Assembly (NCBI RefSeq): GCF_030816915.1
Contig: NZ_JAUSYN010000002.1
Location: 5,097,501-5,161,500 of the forward strand
DNA: 64,000 bases
Direction of reading: 5' to 3'
Origin: Streptomyces sp. B3I8
GTDB taxonomy: Bacteria > Actinomycetota > Actinomycetes > Streptomycetales > Streptomycetaceae
Shown here piece after piece: positions 51,576-60,843 of this stretch; the stretch's first letter is position 1, and every line of letters starts with the position of its first letter. A program made the position numbers and the translations under genes. Below the pieces are notes generated by a model that saw only the letters and a program-made list of their open reading frames with translations, did not search any database and was not told where the DNA came from.

Positions 51576-52157
51576 GTGCCAAGGATTCGAGCGGCCTCCG
51601 TGGCCGAGCACCGGTCGATGCAGCGAGCCGCCCTGCTGGACGCGGCACGCTCCCTGCTCTCCGAAGGCGGAACGGAGGCACTGACCTTCCCCGCCCTCGC
51701 CCAGCGCACCGGACTGGCCCGTTCCTCCGTCTACGAGTACTTCCGCTCACGGGCCGCCGTCGTCGAGGAACTGTGCGAGGCCGACTTCCCCGTCTGGGCG
51801 GCCGACGTCCAGGCCGCGATGGAACGCGCCGGCACCCCCGAGAGCAAGGTCGAGGCATACGTACGCCGGCAACTCGCGCTCGTCGGCGACCGGCGGCACC
51901 GCGCCGTCGTCGCCATCTCCGCCAGCGAACTCGACGCCGGCGCCCGGGAGAAGATCCGCGCCGCCCACGGCGGACTCGTGACCATGGTCGTCGAGGCCCT
52001 CTCCGCCCTCGGACACGCGCAGCCCCGCATGGCGGCCATGCTGCTCCAGGGCATCGTCGACGCGGCCGTGCGCCGGGTCGAGTTCGGCGCGGTCGAGGAC
52101 CCCGAGACGATCGCCGACGCCGCGGTCGCCCTCGCCCTGCGCGGTGTCCGGGGCTGA
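51576..52157 (+). CDS. TetR-family transcriptional regulator
   Basis: The 193-residue protein has an N-terminal TetR helix-turn-helix: RAALLDAARSLLSEGGTEAL, FPALAQRTGLARSSVYEYFRSRAAVVEEL (about residues 18-65). The C-terminal ligand domain is all-helical and shows no recognisable pocket signature. The GTG start lacks a Shine-Dalgarno and has a -10 hexamer just upstream, so the transcript is probably leaderless. It lies 85 nt after whiG on the same strand; a regulatory link to sporulation is possible but not shown. Confidence 0.88.
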   Translation: MPRIRAASVAEHRSMQRAALLDAARSLLSEGGTEALTFPALAQRTGLARSSVYEYFRSRAAVVEELCEADFPVWAADVQAAMERAGTPESKVEAYVRRQLALVGDRRHRAVVAISASELDAGAREKIRAAHGGLVTMVVEALSALGHAQPRMAAMLLQGIVDAAVRRVEFGAVEDPETIADAAVALALRGVRG

Positions 52158-52254
52158 GCCCGGACCGACGCCCGCCGCGGGACCCGGCCCCGCCGGGACC
52201 GACGCCCGCCGCGCCCCGACGCCGCCCGGCGGATGCCGTGCGGACGGTCGCCGT

Positions 52255-53019
52255 TCACGGCGCGTCGGGCACCGGCAGCAGCCGGGACGGCCCTCGGCGC
52301 AGCAGCCAGGGCGGCATCAGGGAGAGCGGGTCCAGATAGGTCTCGCCCCGGCGCAGACCCCAGTGCAGACAGCCCCTGGCGCAGTGCCGTGGGCCCGGCT
52401 CCGACAGGAAGCCCACCACGTCACCCGGCGCGACCTCGTCGCCCTTGTGCACGGACGCGCGCACGGACTGGAAGGTGGTGCGCAGCGGCAGGGCGCCGGT
52501 CCCCGCCAGTTCCACCGACACGACCCCGAGCCCGCCGACCGTCCCCGCGAAGGACACCCGCCCCGCCGCGACCGTCCGCACCGGGGAGCCCGGCGCCGCC
52601 GCCAGATCAACCCCCCGGTGCCCCGGCCCGTAGGCGGACGCCGGCGGCTCCCAGCCGCGCAACACGGCCGGCCGCACCCCGACCGGCCACATACGGGCGA
52701 GGGCGGGGACGGGGGGAGGGGCAGGGACAGGAGCAGGGGCGCCGGGCGTGACCGGCGGTGACGCGGACGTGGGGGGTGGGGCCCCCTCCCCCCTACCCCC
52801 CACCCCGCCCCCACCCCTCCCCACACCCCCCGCCCAAGCCCCCGCGGGCACCGCCGCTGCCATGGTCGCCAGCAGCAGTCCCGCCCACAGCGCCGTCCGG
52901 CGCGTGCCCGTCCGCCGTCTCGTCCGCGCACCGGACCTCGGGGCGGTCCCCGTATCGGCCCCTGCCCCTGCCCTTGGCTCAGCCCCTGCCCCGGCCCCCG
53001 TGTCGTGCTTCGTTCGCAT
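52255..53019 (-). CDS. Secreted M23/LytM-like peptidase-family protein with altered active site
   Basis: The 254-residue protein has a basic N-terminus and signal sequence ([20 protein letters not shown]), a Gly- and Pro-rich linker to about residue 108 and a LytM domain. GHRGVDL gives the zinc-binding His134 and Asp138. The second motif, normally HxH, reads CLHWG with Cys217 in place of the general-base His and His219 retained as the zinc ligand. It may be a non-catalytic cell-wall binder or activator. Cys213 and Cys217 could form a disulphide. The ATG ([11 protein letters not shown]) has GTCCCAT upstream and no good ribosome site. Confidence 0.82.
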   Translation of the reverse strand: MRTKHDTGAGAGAEPRAGAGADTGTAPRSGARTRRRTGTRRTALWAGLLLATMAAAVPAGAWAGGVGRGGGGVGGRGEGAPPPTSASPPVTPGAPAPVPAPPPVPALARMWPVGVRPAVLRGWEPPASAYGPGHRGVDLAAAPGSPVRTVAAGRVSFAGTVGGLGVVSVELAGTGALPLRTTFQSVRASVHKGDEVAPGDVVGFLSEPGPRHCARGCLHWGLRRGETYLDPLSLMPPWLLRRGPSRLLPVPDAP

Positions 53020-53059
53020 GGGACAAGCCTGGCGGGGCGCGCGGATTCCTGCTGGAGCC

Positions 53060-53134
53060 TGTGGACAACTCACCGGTTGTGGACACCGCCGTCACCCGGG
53101 CGTGGACAACTGGCGTCACCCGGGTTGTGCACAG
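53060..53134 (-). promoter_or_regulatory. Cluster of four DnaA-box-like 9-mers
   Basis: TGTGGACAA (exact complement of the DnaA box TTGTCCACA), TGTGGACAC, CGTGGACAA and TGTGCACAG follow one another in one orientation, with starts at 53060, 53078, 53101 and 53126. The first is perfect, the next two have one mismatch, the fourth two. GTCACCCGG follows three of them. Confidence 0.55.
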
Positions 53135-53163
53135 CGGCGTCACCCGGCGCTCCGCGGGTCCCG

Positions 53164-53169
53164 TACACT
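53164..53169 (+). promoter_or_regulatory. Candidate -10 of the rpsB promoter
   Basis: TACACT matches the TAnnnT -10 pattern. The expected -35 position has no good TTGAC match, which is not unusual for ribosomal protein promoters in Streptomyces. Confidence 0.4.
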
Positions 53170-53338
53170 TCAGGTGGCGACCCGGGCCACCGGGTCGACT
53201 TCGCACGCCCCAGCACGCGATCCGGCAACGGTCCGTGTCAGCGCCCCTCGGTCCTTCGCGGCAGGGCGCACCGCGGGCGTCAGGCGCGGGTGCTGTCCGG
53301 CATCCGCGGCACAACCGAGAAATTCGAGGAGTGCGGCC

Positions 53339-54262
53339 ATGGCCGTCGTCACGATGCGGGAGCTGCTGGAGAGCGGCGTCCACTTCGGTCACCAGACCCG
53401 TCGCTGGAACCCGAAGATGAAGCGGTTCATCTTCACGGAGCGCAACGGCATCTACATCATCGACCTGCTCCAGTCGCTGTCGTACATCGACCGCGCCTAC
53501 GAGTTCGTCAAGGAGACCGTCGCCCACGGCGGCACGGTCATGTTCGTCGGTACGAAGAAGCAAGCGCAGGAGGCCATCGCGGAGCAGGCCACCCGCGTCG
53601 GCATGCCCTACGTGAACCAGCGCTGGCTGGGCGGCATGCTCACCAACTTCTCGACCGTCTACAAGCGGCTGCAGCGCCTCAAGGAGCTGGAGCAGATCGA
53701 CTTCGAGGACGTGGCCGCCTCCGGCCTCACCAAGAAGGAGCTCCTGGTCCTCTCCCGCGAGAAGGCGAAGCTGGAGAAGACCCTCGGCGGTATCCGCGAG
53801 ATGCAGAAGGTGCCCAGCGCCGTCTGGATCGTGGACACCAAGAAGGAGCACATCGCGGTCGGTGAGGCCCGGAAGCTCAACATCCCGGTCGTCGCCATCC
53901 TGGACACCAACTGCGACCCCGACGAGGTCGACTACAAGATCCCGGGCAACGACGACGCGATCCGCTCCGTCACCCTGCTCACCCGCGTGATCGCGGACGC
54001 CGTCGCCGAGGGTCTCATCTCCCGGTCCGGCGCCGCCGAGAACAAGGGCGAGAAGGCCGCGGGAGAGCCGCTCGCCGAGTGGGAGCGCGACCTGCTCGAG
54101 GGTGGCGAGAAGAAGGCGGAGTCCGAGGCCGCCGCTCCGGCCGCCGAGGACGAGAAGCCCGCCGAGGCCCCGGCCGCCGAGACGGAGAAGCCCGCCGAGG
54201 AGGCCCCTGCCGCCGAGGCCCCCGCCACCGAGGCTCCGGCCGCCGAGGCCGAGCAGGCCTGA
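53339..54262 (+). CDS. rpsB: 30S ribosomal protein S2
   Basis: S2 binds late at the 30S head-body junction. The 307-residue protein starts [20 protein letters not shown] and has [20 protein letters not shown] and [13 protein letters not shown]-terminal tail of about 55 residues is rich in Ala, Glu and Pro, typical for actinobacteria. GAGGAG precedes the ATG. It leads rpsB-tsf. Confidence 0.97.
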   Translation: MAVVTMRELLESGVHFGHQTRRWNPKMKRFIFTERNGIYIIDLLQSLSYIDRAYEFVKETVAHGGTVMFVGTKKQAQEAIAEQATRVGMPYVNQRWLGGMLTNFSTVYKRLQRLKELEQIDFEDVAASGLTKKELLVLSREKAKLEKTLGGIREMQKVPSAVWIVDTKKEHIAVGEARKLNIPVVAILDTNCDPDEVDYKIPGNDDAIRSVTLLTRVIADAVAEGLISRSGAAENKGEKAAGEPLAEWERDLLEGGEKKAESEAAAPAAEDEKPAEAPAAETEKPAEEAPAAEAPATEAPAAEAEQA

Positions 54263-54329
54263 CGCGGCGACCCGGACGCGCCCGGCACTCGCCCGGTGCG
54301 CGTCCGGTCGTCCGGTTGTCCAGGCGTTG

Positions 54330-54366
54330 ACGGCGGGAGCGGTGACACGATCTCCGCTCCCGCCGT
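54330..54366 (+). terminator. Hairpin between rpsB and tsf
   Basis: A 13-bp perfect stem (ACGGCGGGAGCGG and complement, 11-nt loop) lies 67 nt after rpsB and about 100 nt before tsf. With no T-run it may act as an attenuator, so S2 message exceeds EF-Ts message. Confidence 0.7.
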
Positions 54367-54468
54367 TCACCCGTAGGCCGGTGGCGCCCACGCGGCACGC
54401 CCCGAGGTGTGGACCGCGGACCCCGCCGACCGTCGATCTTCCAGACTTCGAGAAAGATTCACAGACTG

Positions 54469-55305
54469 ATGGCGAACTACACCGCCGCCGACGTCAAGAA
54501 GCTCCGTGAGCTCACCGGCGCCGGCATGATGGACTGCAAGAAGGCGCTCGACGAGGCCGAGGGCGACGTCGACAAGGCCGTCGAGGCCCTGCGCATCAAG
54601 GGCCAGAAGGGCGTCGCCAAGCGCGAGGGCCGCTCCGCCGAGAACGGCGCGGTGGTCTCCGTCCTGGCCGACGACAACACCTCCGGCGTCCTGGTCGAGC
54701 TGAAGTGCGAGACGGACTTCGTCGCCAAGGGCGAGAAGTTCCAGTCGGTGGCCAAGGCGATCGCCGACCACGTCGCGAAGACCTCCCCGGCGGACCTCCA
54801 GGCGCTGCTCGCCTCCGAGATCGAGGCCGGCAAGACCGTCCAGGCGTACGTGGACGAGGCCAACGCCAACCTGGGCGAGAAGATCGTCCTGGACCGCTTC
54901 GCGCGGTTCTCCGACGGCTACGTGTCGGCGTACATGCACCGCACGATGCCGGACCTGCCGCCGCAGATCGGTGTCCTTGTCGAGCTCGACAAGGAGAACG
55001 CGGACGTCGCGAAGGGCGTCGCCCAGCACATCGCCGCGTTCGCGCCGAAGTACCTCTCCCGCGAGGACGTCCCGGCCGAGGTCGTCGAGGCCGAGCGCCG
55101 GATCGCCGAGGAGACCACCCGCGCCGAGGGCAAGCCCGAGGCGGCCCTGCCGAAGATCGTCGAGGGCCGCGTCAACGGCTTCTTCAAGGACGCCACGCTG
55201 CTCGGCCAGCCGTACGCGCTGGACAACAAGAAGTCGGTCCAGAAGGTCCTGGACGAGGCCGGTGTCACCCTGAAGCGCTTCACGCGCATCAAGGTCGGCA
55301 TCTGA
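54469..55305 (+). CDS. tsf: Elongation factor Ts
   Basis: EF-Ts is the nucleotide exchange factor for EF-Tu. The 278-residue protein begins [20 protein letters not shown] with the UBA-like N-terminal domain, followed by [13 protein letters not shown] (the TDFV motif that inserts near the EF-Tu Mg site) and a C-terminal coiled region. It follows rpsB, with an intervening hairpin. Confidence 0.97.
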   Translation: MANYTAADVKKLRELTGAGMMDCKKALDEAEGDVDKAVEALRIKGQKGVAKREGRSAENGAVVSVLADDNTSGVLVELKCETDFVAKGEKFQSVAKAIADHVAKTSPADLQALLASEIEAGKTVQAYVDEANANLGEKIVLDRFARFSDGYVSAYMHRTMPDLPPQIGVLVELDKENADVAKGVAQHIAAFAPKYLSREDVPAEVVEAERRIAEETTRAEGKPEAALPKIVEGRVNGFFKDATLLGQPYALDNKKSVQKVLDEAGVTLKRFTRIKVGI

Positions 55306-55471
55306 GTCCGTACCGCGACGGGGGCGCGAGCCCTATAGGGTCGAGAGCGGCCGTCCGTGCCGTCGTGTCGTGCGTGGCGTCGGCGCCCCCGGTGTCCCGG
55401 GATGTACCTCGGGACACCGGCCGGCGCCGCCCCGCACACGCGCGTCGCGGACGACAGCACATCTGACTGAC

Positions 55472-55530
55472 GAGGAGGCCATTGCCGCGCATGGGAAGCG
55501 AACCACGCCCCCGCCGGCAATGGCCTTCTT
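55472..55530 (+). terminator. Long hairpin between tsf and pyrH
   Basis: AGGCCATTGCCG pairs exactly with CGGCAATGGCCT, and the stem can be extended to about 16 bp with two G-U pairs. The loop is about 28 nt, and the 3' side runs into TTCTTCG. It lies 35 nt before the pyrH start, so it may terminate tsf or control pyrH. Confidence 0.6.
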
Positions 55531-55564
55531 CGTATGTGTGACACGTAAAAGAGGCGAGATTCCC

Positions 55565-56326
55565 ATGACCACCAAGGCCGAGAAGAGCGACGACGGCGGC
55601 AAAGTGCGCGGCCGGTATCTGCTGAAGCTGTCCGGGGAGGCGTTCTCCGGCGGTGGTGGGCTCGGCGTCGATCCGGACGTGGTGCACGCCGTCGCGCGGG
55701 AGATCGCGGCCGTGGTGCGGGACGGCGCGCAGATCGCCGCCGTCATCGGGGGCGGCAACTTCTTCCGCGGGGCGGAGCTCCAGCAGCGCGGGATGGACCG
55801 GGCGCGCTCGGACTACATGGGCATGCTCGGCACGGTCATGAACTGCCTCGCCCTCCAGGACTTCCTGGAGAAGGAGGGCATCCAGTGCCGGGTGCAGACC
55901 GCCATCACCATGGGGCAGGTCGCCGAGCCGTACATTCCGCTGCGCGCGGTGCGGCACCTGGAGAAGGGCCGTGTGGTGATCTTCGGCGCCGGGATGGGCA
56001 TGCCGTACTTCTCCACCGACACCACCGCCGCCCAGCGTGCCCTGGAGATCGACGCCGAGGCGCTGCTGATGGGCAAGAACGGCGTGGACGGGGTCTACGA
56101 CTCCGACCCGAAGACCAACCCCGGCGCGGTCAAGTTCGACGCGCTCAGCTACGGCGAGGTCATCACCCGGGACCTGCGGGTCGCCGACGCCACCGCGATC
56201 ACGCTGTGCCGGGACAACAAGCTGCCCATCCTGGTCTTCGAGCTGCTGACGGAGGGCAACATCGCCCGTGCCGTCAAGGGCGAGAAGATCGGCACCCTGG
56301 TGGGTGAGCAGGACAGCCGGAGCTGA
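55565..56326 (+). CDS. pyrH: Uridylate kinase
   Basis: PyrH phosphorylates UMP to UDP as a hexamer. The 253-residue amino-acid-kinase-fold protein has [40 protein letters not shown] and [30 protein letters not shown] 12-residue hydrophilic N-terminal stretch precedes the domain. GAGGCGAG lies before the ATG. It begins the pyrH-frr-cdsA cluster, the common order after tsf. Confidence 0.97.
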   Translation: MTTKAEKSDDGGKVRGRYLLKLSGEAFSGGGGLGVDPDVVHAVAREIAAVVRDGAQIAAVIGGGNFFRGAELQQRGMDRARSDYMGMLGTVMNCLALQDFLEKEGIQCRVQTAITMGQVAEPYIPLRAVRHLEKGRVVIFGAGMGMPYFSTDTTAAQRALEIDAEALLMGKNGVDGVYDSDPKTNPGAVKFDALSYGEVITRDLRVADATAITLCRDNKLPILVFELLTEGNIARAVKGEKIGTLVGEQDSRS

Positions 56327-56468
56327 CGGAGGCGGCCCGGGCCGGGGGATGGACAATGTCCTGCCGGTCGGGAACCGTGCAGGAACAGCAGGAAGACGCG
56401 ACTCAAGCCGGCCGCCGTCCCGACCAGGATCAGACGCCGGGCCCACTCAAGACACGCAGGAGCAAGTG

Positions 56469-57026
56469 GTGATCGAAGAGACCCTCCTCGAAGCCGAGGA
56501 GAAGATGGAGAAGGCCGTCGTGGTCGCCAAGGAGGACTTCGCCGCGATCCGCACCGGCCGTGCGCACCCGGCGATGTTCAACAAGATCGTGGCCGACTAC
56601 TACGGGGCGCCGACGCCGATCAACCAGCTGGCCTCGTTCTCCGTGCCGGAGCCGCGCATGGCCGTGGTGACCCCGTTCGACAAGACCGCGCTGCGCAACA
56701 TCGAGCAGGCGATCCGCGACTCCGACCTCGGCGTCAACCCGAGCAACGACGGCAATATCATCCGCGTGGTGTTCCCGGAGCTGACCGAGGAGCGCCGCCG
56801 GGACTACATCAAGGTCGCCAGGACCAAGGCCGAGGACGCCAAGATCTCGATCCGTTCGGTGCGTCGCAAGGCCAAGGACGCCATCGACAAGCTGATCAAG
56901 GACGGCGAGACCGGCGAGGACGAGGGCCGCCGTGCGGAGAAGGAGCTCGACGACACCACCGCCAAGTACGTCGCCCAGGTGGACGAGCTGCTCAAGCACA
57001 AGGAAGCCGAGCTGCTCGAGGTCTGA
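56469..57026 (+). CDS. frr: Ribosome recycling factor
   Basis: RRF splits post-termination ribosomes together with EF-G. The 185-residue product, the standard length, has [31 protein letters not shown] and the long three-helix bundle ending [19 protein letters not shown]. It starts with GTG, with GGAG about 7 nt upstream. It overlaps cdsA by one base. Confidence 0.97.
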   Translation: MIEETLLEAEEKMEKAVVVAKEDFAAIRTGRAHPAMFNKIVADYYGAPTPINQLASFSVPEPRMAVVTPFDKTALRNIEQAIRDSDLGVNPSNDGNIIRVVFPELTEERRRDYIKVARTKAEDAKISIRSVRRKAKDAIDKLIKDGETGEDEGRRAEKELDDTTAKYVAQVDELLKHKEAELLEV

Positions 57027-58237
57027 TGAACGACTCATCCTGGGGGGCGCCGCCGCAGGCCGGGTACGGGGGGCGGTCCGACCGGGGCCCCTTCCAGGGA
57101 GCCGGCCCGGCGGGTCCCGTCCACGACGCGCGGGACGCCCACGGTCCGTCGCAGACTCGGCCCATGCCCATCGTGCCCGACGTACCCGCACACGGCGGGG
57201 AGCAGGACGGCCGGGGGTCCGCCGCACCGGGCGGCCCCCCGTTCCACCACCCGGCCCCGCCGCAGACGCCCTACGGGACCCCGCCGCAGGCGCCGTACGG
57301 GACCCCGCCGCCCCCCGGTGCCCAGCCGTACCCGGGGGCCCAGTCGCAGAAGCCGGAGCCCATGCCCGAGCCAGCCGCCGCGCAGCCGGCGCCCGCGCCC
57401 TCGTCGGGCCCGCCGCAGAAGAAGAGTGCGGGCCGTGACCTGGGCGCGGCCATAGGGGTCGGCGTCGGGCTCGGCGCGGTGGTGGTCGCGTCACTGTTCT
57501 TCGTCAAGGCCGTGTTCGTCGGCGTCGTCGCGGTCGCCGTCGTGGTGGGGTTGTGGGAGCTGACCAGCAGGCTGCAGGAGCGCAAGGGCATCCGCGCGCC
57601 CCTGGTTCCGCTGGCGCTCGGCGGGGCCGCGATGGTCGTCGCCGGCTATCTGCGGGGCCCGCAGGGCGCCTGGGTGGCGATGGCGCTCACCGCGCTCGCG
57701 GTGCTGGTGTGGCGGATGACGCAGCCGCCGGAGGACTACCTCAAGGACGTCACCGCGGGTGTGTTCGCCGCGTTCTACGTGCCGTTCCTCGCCACGTTCG
57801 TCGCCCTGATGCTGGCCGCGGACGACGGCCCCTGGCGGGTGCTGACGTTCCTGATACTGACGGTGGTCAGCGACACCGGCGCCTACGCCGTCGGCTGGCG
57901 GTTCGGCCGCCACAAGCTGGCCCCGCGGATCAGCCCCGGCAAGACCCGCGAGGGCCTGATGGGCGCTATCGCCTTCGCGATGGTGGCGGGCGCGCTGTGC
58001 ATGCACTTCCTCGTCGACGACGGGAAGTGGTGGCAGGGTCTGCTGCTCGGTCTCGCGGTCGCGGCCACGGCCACGCTGGGCGACCTCGGCGAGTCCATGA
58101 TCAAACGCGACCTGGGCATCAAGGACATGGGCACGCTGCTCCCGGGGCACGGGGGCATCATGGACCGCTTGGACTCGCTCCTGCCGACGGCTCCCGTGGT
58201 GTGGTTGCTGCTGGTGGCCTTCGTCGGCTCGGGTTGA
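57026..58237 (+). CDS. cdsA: Phosphatidate cytidylyltransferase CdsA
   Basis: CdsA makes CDP-diacylglycerol from CTP and phosphatidate, the branch point of phospholipid synthesis. The 403-residue protein has an N-terminal cytoplasmic extension of about 135 residues rich in Pro, Gly and Gln, eight or so transmembrane helices, and the signature [20 protein letters not shown] followed by GIMDRLDS. The extension is not present in E. coli CdsA but is common in actinobacteria. It ends the pyrH-frr-cdsA unit with a strong terminator. Confidence 0.95.
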   Translation: MNDSSWGAPPQAGYGGRSDRGPFQGAGPAGPVHDARDAHGPSQTRPMPIVPDVPAHGGEQDGRGSAAPGGPPFHHPAPPQTPYGTPPQAPYGTPPPPGAQPYPGAQSQKPEPMPEPAAAQPAPAPSSGPPQKKSAGRDLGAAIGVGVGLGAVVVASLFFVKAVFVGVVAVAVVVGLWELTSRLQERKGIRAPLVPLALGGAAMVVAGYLRGPQGAWVAMALTALAVLVWRMTQPPEDYLKDVTAGVFAAFYVPFLATFVALMLAADDGPWRVLTFLILTVVSDTGAYAVGWRFGRHKLAPRISPGKTREGLMGAIAFAMVAGALCMHFLVDDGKWWQGLLLGLAVAATATLGDLGESMIKRDLGIKDMGTLLPGHGGIMDRLDSLLPTAPVVWLLLVAFVGSG

Positions 58238-58254
58238 CGGCGAGCAGGTACTCT

Positions 58255-58293
58255 GGAAGGGCTCGCGGCGTGTGCCGCGAGCCCTTCCGGTTT
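58255..58293 (+). terminator. Terminator of the pyrH-frr-cdsA operon
   Basis: A 15-bp perfect stem (GGAAGGGCTCGCGGC and complement, loop GTGT) is followed by GGTTT. It begins 17 nt after the cdsA stop. Confidence 0.85.
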
Positions 58294-58409
58294 GTCCCCG
58301 GCCCTCACGAGGGCCGTCCCCCGAGAGTTCCTGGCGTCGGCAACGTCATGCCGTCCTCCCCGCGCAGGCGGGTGGCCAGGGCCCTGTCGTCTTGAGGAGT
58401 CACCCGACC

Positions 58410-59522
58410 GTGGCACGTCCAGCCCCCGGCGAACTCACCTTCGCCGCACCGCGCGGAGCGCAGCGGCCGCCGCGGCATCTCGCCGACCTGTCGCCCGCCG
58501 AGCGCAAGGAGGCCGTCGCCGCGATCGGCGAGAAGCCGTTCCGCGCCAAGCAGCTCTCCCAGCACTACTTCGCGCGGTACGCGCACGACCCGCAGGAGTG
58601 GACGGACATCCCCGCCGCCTCCCGCCCCCGGCTGCGGGAGGCGCTGCTGCCGGAGCTGATGACGGTCGTCCGGCATCTGTCGACCGACCAGGACACCACC
58701 CGCAAGACGCTGTGGCGGCTGTTCGACGGCACGCTCGTCGAGTCGGTGCTGATGCGCTACCCGGACCGGGTGACCATGTGCATCAGCTCGCAGGCGGGCT
58801 GCGGCATGAACTGCCCCTTCTGCGCCACCGGGCAGGCGGGCCTGGACCGCAACCTGTCGACCGCCGAGATCGTGCACCAGATCGTCGACGGCATGCGCGC
58901 CCTGCGCGACGGCGAGATCCCCGGCGGCCCGGCCCGGCTGTCGAACATCGTCTTCATGGGCATGGGCGAACCGCTCGCCAACTACAACCGGGTCGTCGCC
59001 GCGATCCGCCGCCTCACCGATCCCGAGCCGGACGGCCTCGGGCTGTCCCAGCGCGGCATCACCGTCTCCACGGTCGGCCTCGTCCCGGCGATCCACCGGT
59101 TCACCGACGAGGGCTTCAAGTGCCGGCTCGCGATCTCCCTGCACGCCCCCGACGACGAACTGCGTGACACCCTCGTCCCCGTCAACACGCGGTGGAAGGT
59201 GCGCGAGGTCCTCGACGCCGGCTTCGAGTACACGGCCAGGTCAGGGCGGCGGCTGTCCATCGAGTACGCCCTCATCCGCGACATCAACGACCAGGCGTGG
59301 CGCGGCGACCGGCTCGGCCGGCTGCTCAAGGGCCGCCCGGTTCACGTCAATCTGATCCCGCTCAACCCGACGCCCGGCTCGAAGTGGACCGCCTCGCGGC
59401 CCGAGGACGAGAAGGCGTTCGTCGAGGCGATCGCCGCCCACGGTGTTCCGGTGACCGTCCGGGACACCCGTGGCCAGGAGATCGACGGCGCCTGCGGTCA
59501 GCTCGCGGCCACCGAACGGTAG
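58410..59522 (+). CDS. rlmN: Dual-specificity rRNA/tRNA methyltransferase RlmN
   Basis: RlmN is a radical-SAM enzyme that methylates C2 of A2503 in 23S rRNA and A37 in some tRNAs. The 370-residue protein has the 4Fe-4S motif CGMNCPFC (CxxxCxxC), [23 protein letters not shown] and a C-terminal [15 protein letters not shown], whose Cys is the methyl-carrying residue. GAGGAG lies about 10 nt before the GTG. It has its own transcription unit after the cdsA terminator. Confidence 0.95.
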   Translation: MARPAPGELTFAAPRGAQRPPRHLADLSPAERKEAVAAIGEKPFRAKQLSQHYFARYAHDPQEWTDIPAASRPRLREALLPELMTVVRHLSTDQDTTRKTLWRLFDGTLVESVLMRYPDRVTMCISSQAGCGMNCPFCATGQAGLDRNLSTAEIVHQIVDGMRALRDGEIPGGPARLSNIVFMGMGEPLANYNRVVAAIRRLTDPEPDGLGLSQRGITVSTVGLVPAIHRFTDEGFKCRLAISLHAPDDELRDTLVPVNTRWKVREVLDAGFEYTARSGRRLSIEYALIRDINDQAWRGDRLGRLLKGRPVHVNLIPLNPTPGSKWTASRPEDEKAFVEAIAAHGVPVTVRDTRGQEIDGACGQLAATER

Positions 59523-59573
59523 GCTTACGGACAGACGGTAGTCTTTTCAGCCATACACATCTTCATATTCCGA

Positions 59574-59657
59574 CAGGGGAGCGCCACAGCGCTGAGAGTG
59601 CGGCAACCGGGCCGCAGACCCTCTGAACCTCGCCCAGGTCATTCTGGGTAGGGAGAT
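59574..59657 (+). promoter_or_regulatory. TPP riboswitch (THI element)
   Basis: The conserved blocks of the thiamine pyrophosphate aptamer occur in order: CAGGGGAGC, CTGAGAGTG, GCAGACCCTCTGAACCT and CTGGGTAGGGAGAT. CTGAGA and ACCC...TGAACCT form the pyrimidine sensor arm, and GTAGGGA closes the diphosphate arm. It lies 110 nt upstream of a thiamine ABC transporter operon, so TPP should switch uptake off. Confidence 0.95.
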
Positions 59658-59679
59658 CGGTCGTCACTCGAGCTGTTGC

Positions 59680-59762
59680 GCCCTGTCCGGGCCCGCCGCC
59701 GCCCCACGGGCGGGTCGGGTCCGGACAGGGCCGCGTCTTCTCCTGGTCCACTCCAGGAGGAA
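59680..59762 (+). promoter_or_regulatory. Riboswitch expression platform with RBS-sequestering hairpin
   Basis: Two hairpins lie between aptamer and thiB. The first has an 11-bp perfect stem (GCCCTGTCCGG with CCGGACAGGGC). The second pairs CTCCTGG (59740-59746) with CCAGGAG (59753-59759), burying the thiB Shine-Dalgarno GGAGG. This favours control of translation initiation. Confidence 0.7.
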
Positions 59763-59766
59763 TCCA

Positions 59767-60843
59767 GTGCACACCAAGAGCATGGTGGCCGTCGTCGTCG
59801 GCCTCGGCCTTCTCACGCTGTCCGCGTGCGGCTCGTCGTCCGGAGGCGGCGACTCCGCGTCCGGCGGCTCCAGGACCGTCACCCTCGTCAGCCACGACTC
59901 GTGGGCCGTCTCCAAGAACGTGCTCAAGGACTTCGAGAAGAAGTCCGGCTACAAGGTCAAGGTCCTCAAGGACGGCGACGCCGGGCAGGCCGTCAACAAG
60001 GCGATCCTCACCAAGGACAACCCGCAGGGCGACGTCTTCTTCGGCGTCGACAACACCCTGCTCTCCCGCGCCCTCGACAACGGCCTGTTCCAGCCCTACG
60101 AGGCCAAGGGGCTCGACAAGGTCGGCGCCGCCTACCGGCTCGACGGCAAGCACCGGGTCACGCCCATCGACTACGGCGACATCTGCGTCAACTACGACAA
60201 GGCGTACTTCCGGGCGCACAAGCTGGCCCCGCCCACCTCCTTCGCCGACCTCGCCGACCCGCGCTACAAGAACCTCCTCGTCACCGAGAACGCCGCGACC
60301 TCCTCGCCCGGCCTCGGCTTCCTCCTCGGCACCGCCGCCCAGTACGGCGACGGCCGGCAGGACTACTGGAAGAAGCTCAAGGCCAACGGCGTCAAGGTCG
60401 TCGACGGCTGGGAGCAGGCATACAACGAGGAGTTCTCCGGTTCGGCCGGCGGCAAGAAGGCCAAGGGGGACCGCCCGCTCGTCGTGTCCTACGCCTCCTC
60501 CCCGCCCGCCGAGGTCGTCTACGCCGACCCGCAGCCCAAGACCGCCCCCACCGGCGTCGCCGACGGCACCTGCTTCCGGCAGATCGAGTTCGCCGGGCTG
60601 CTGAACCACGCCCACAACACCAAGGGCGGCAAGGCACTCCTGGACTTCCTGCTCACCAAGGAGTTCCAGCAGGACATGCCGCTCAACATGTTCGTCTACC
60701 CGGTCGTCGACGGCGCCACGGTGCCCGAGGCGTTCGCCGAGTTCGGGCCCGCCGCCAAGAACCCGAAGACCATGGCACCCGGTCAAATCGCCGACCACCG
60801 CGACGAGTGGGTCAAGTCGTGGACCTCGCTCGTACTGAAGTGA
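59767..60843 (+). CDS. thiB: Thiamine ABC transporter substrate-binding lipoprotein ThiB
   Basis: ThiB captures thiamine outside the membrane. The 358-residue protein has a lipobox LTLSAC with Cys21, then a Gly/Ser-rich spacer and a type 2 periplasmic binding fold: VTLVSHDSWAVSKNVLKDFE, GDVFFGVDNTLLSRAL, PIDYGDICVNYD and a C-terminal MFVYPVVDGATVPEAF, all typical of ThiB/TbpA. The start is GTG, after the sequestered GGAGG. Coupling to thiP by GTGA overlap and the TPP riboswitch support the substrate. Confidence 0.94.
   Translation: MHTKSMVAVVVGLGLLTLSACGSSSGGGDSASGGSRTVTLVSHDSWAVSKNVLKDFEKKSGYKVKVLKDGDAGQAVNKAILTKDNPQGDVFFGVDNTLLSRALDNGLFQPYEAKGLDKVGAAYRLDGKHRVTPIDYGDICVNYDKAYFRAHKLAPPTSFADLADPRYKNLLVTENAATSSPGLGFLLGTAAQYGDGRQDYWKKLKANGVKVVDGWEQAYNEEFSGSAGGKKAKGDRPLVVSYASSPPAEVVYADPQPKTAPTGVADGTCFRQIEFAGLLNHAHNTKGGKALLDFLLTKEFQQDMPLNMFVYPVVDGATVPEAFAEFGPAAKNPKTMAPGQIADHRDEWVKSWTSLVLK

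Larger units (their letters stand above)
53020..53338. other. Divergent promoter region of rpsB
   Basis: The 319-nt gap contains four DnaA-box-like 9-mers interleaved with three copies of GTCACCCGG, then a TACACT -10 and a leader of about 160 nt to rpsB. The repeat block reads as imperfect units of about 25 bp. No gene is supported. Confidence 0.6.
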
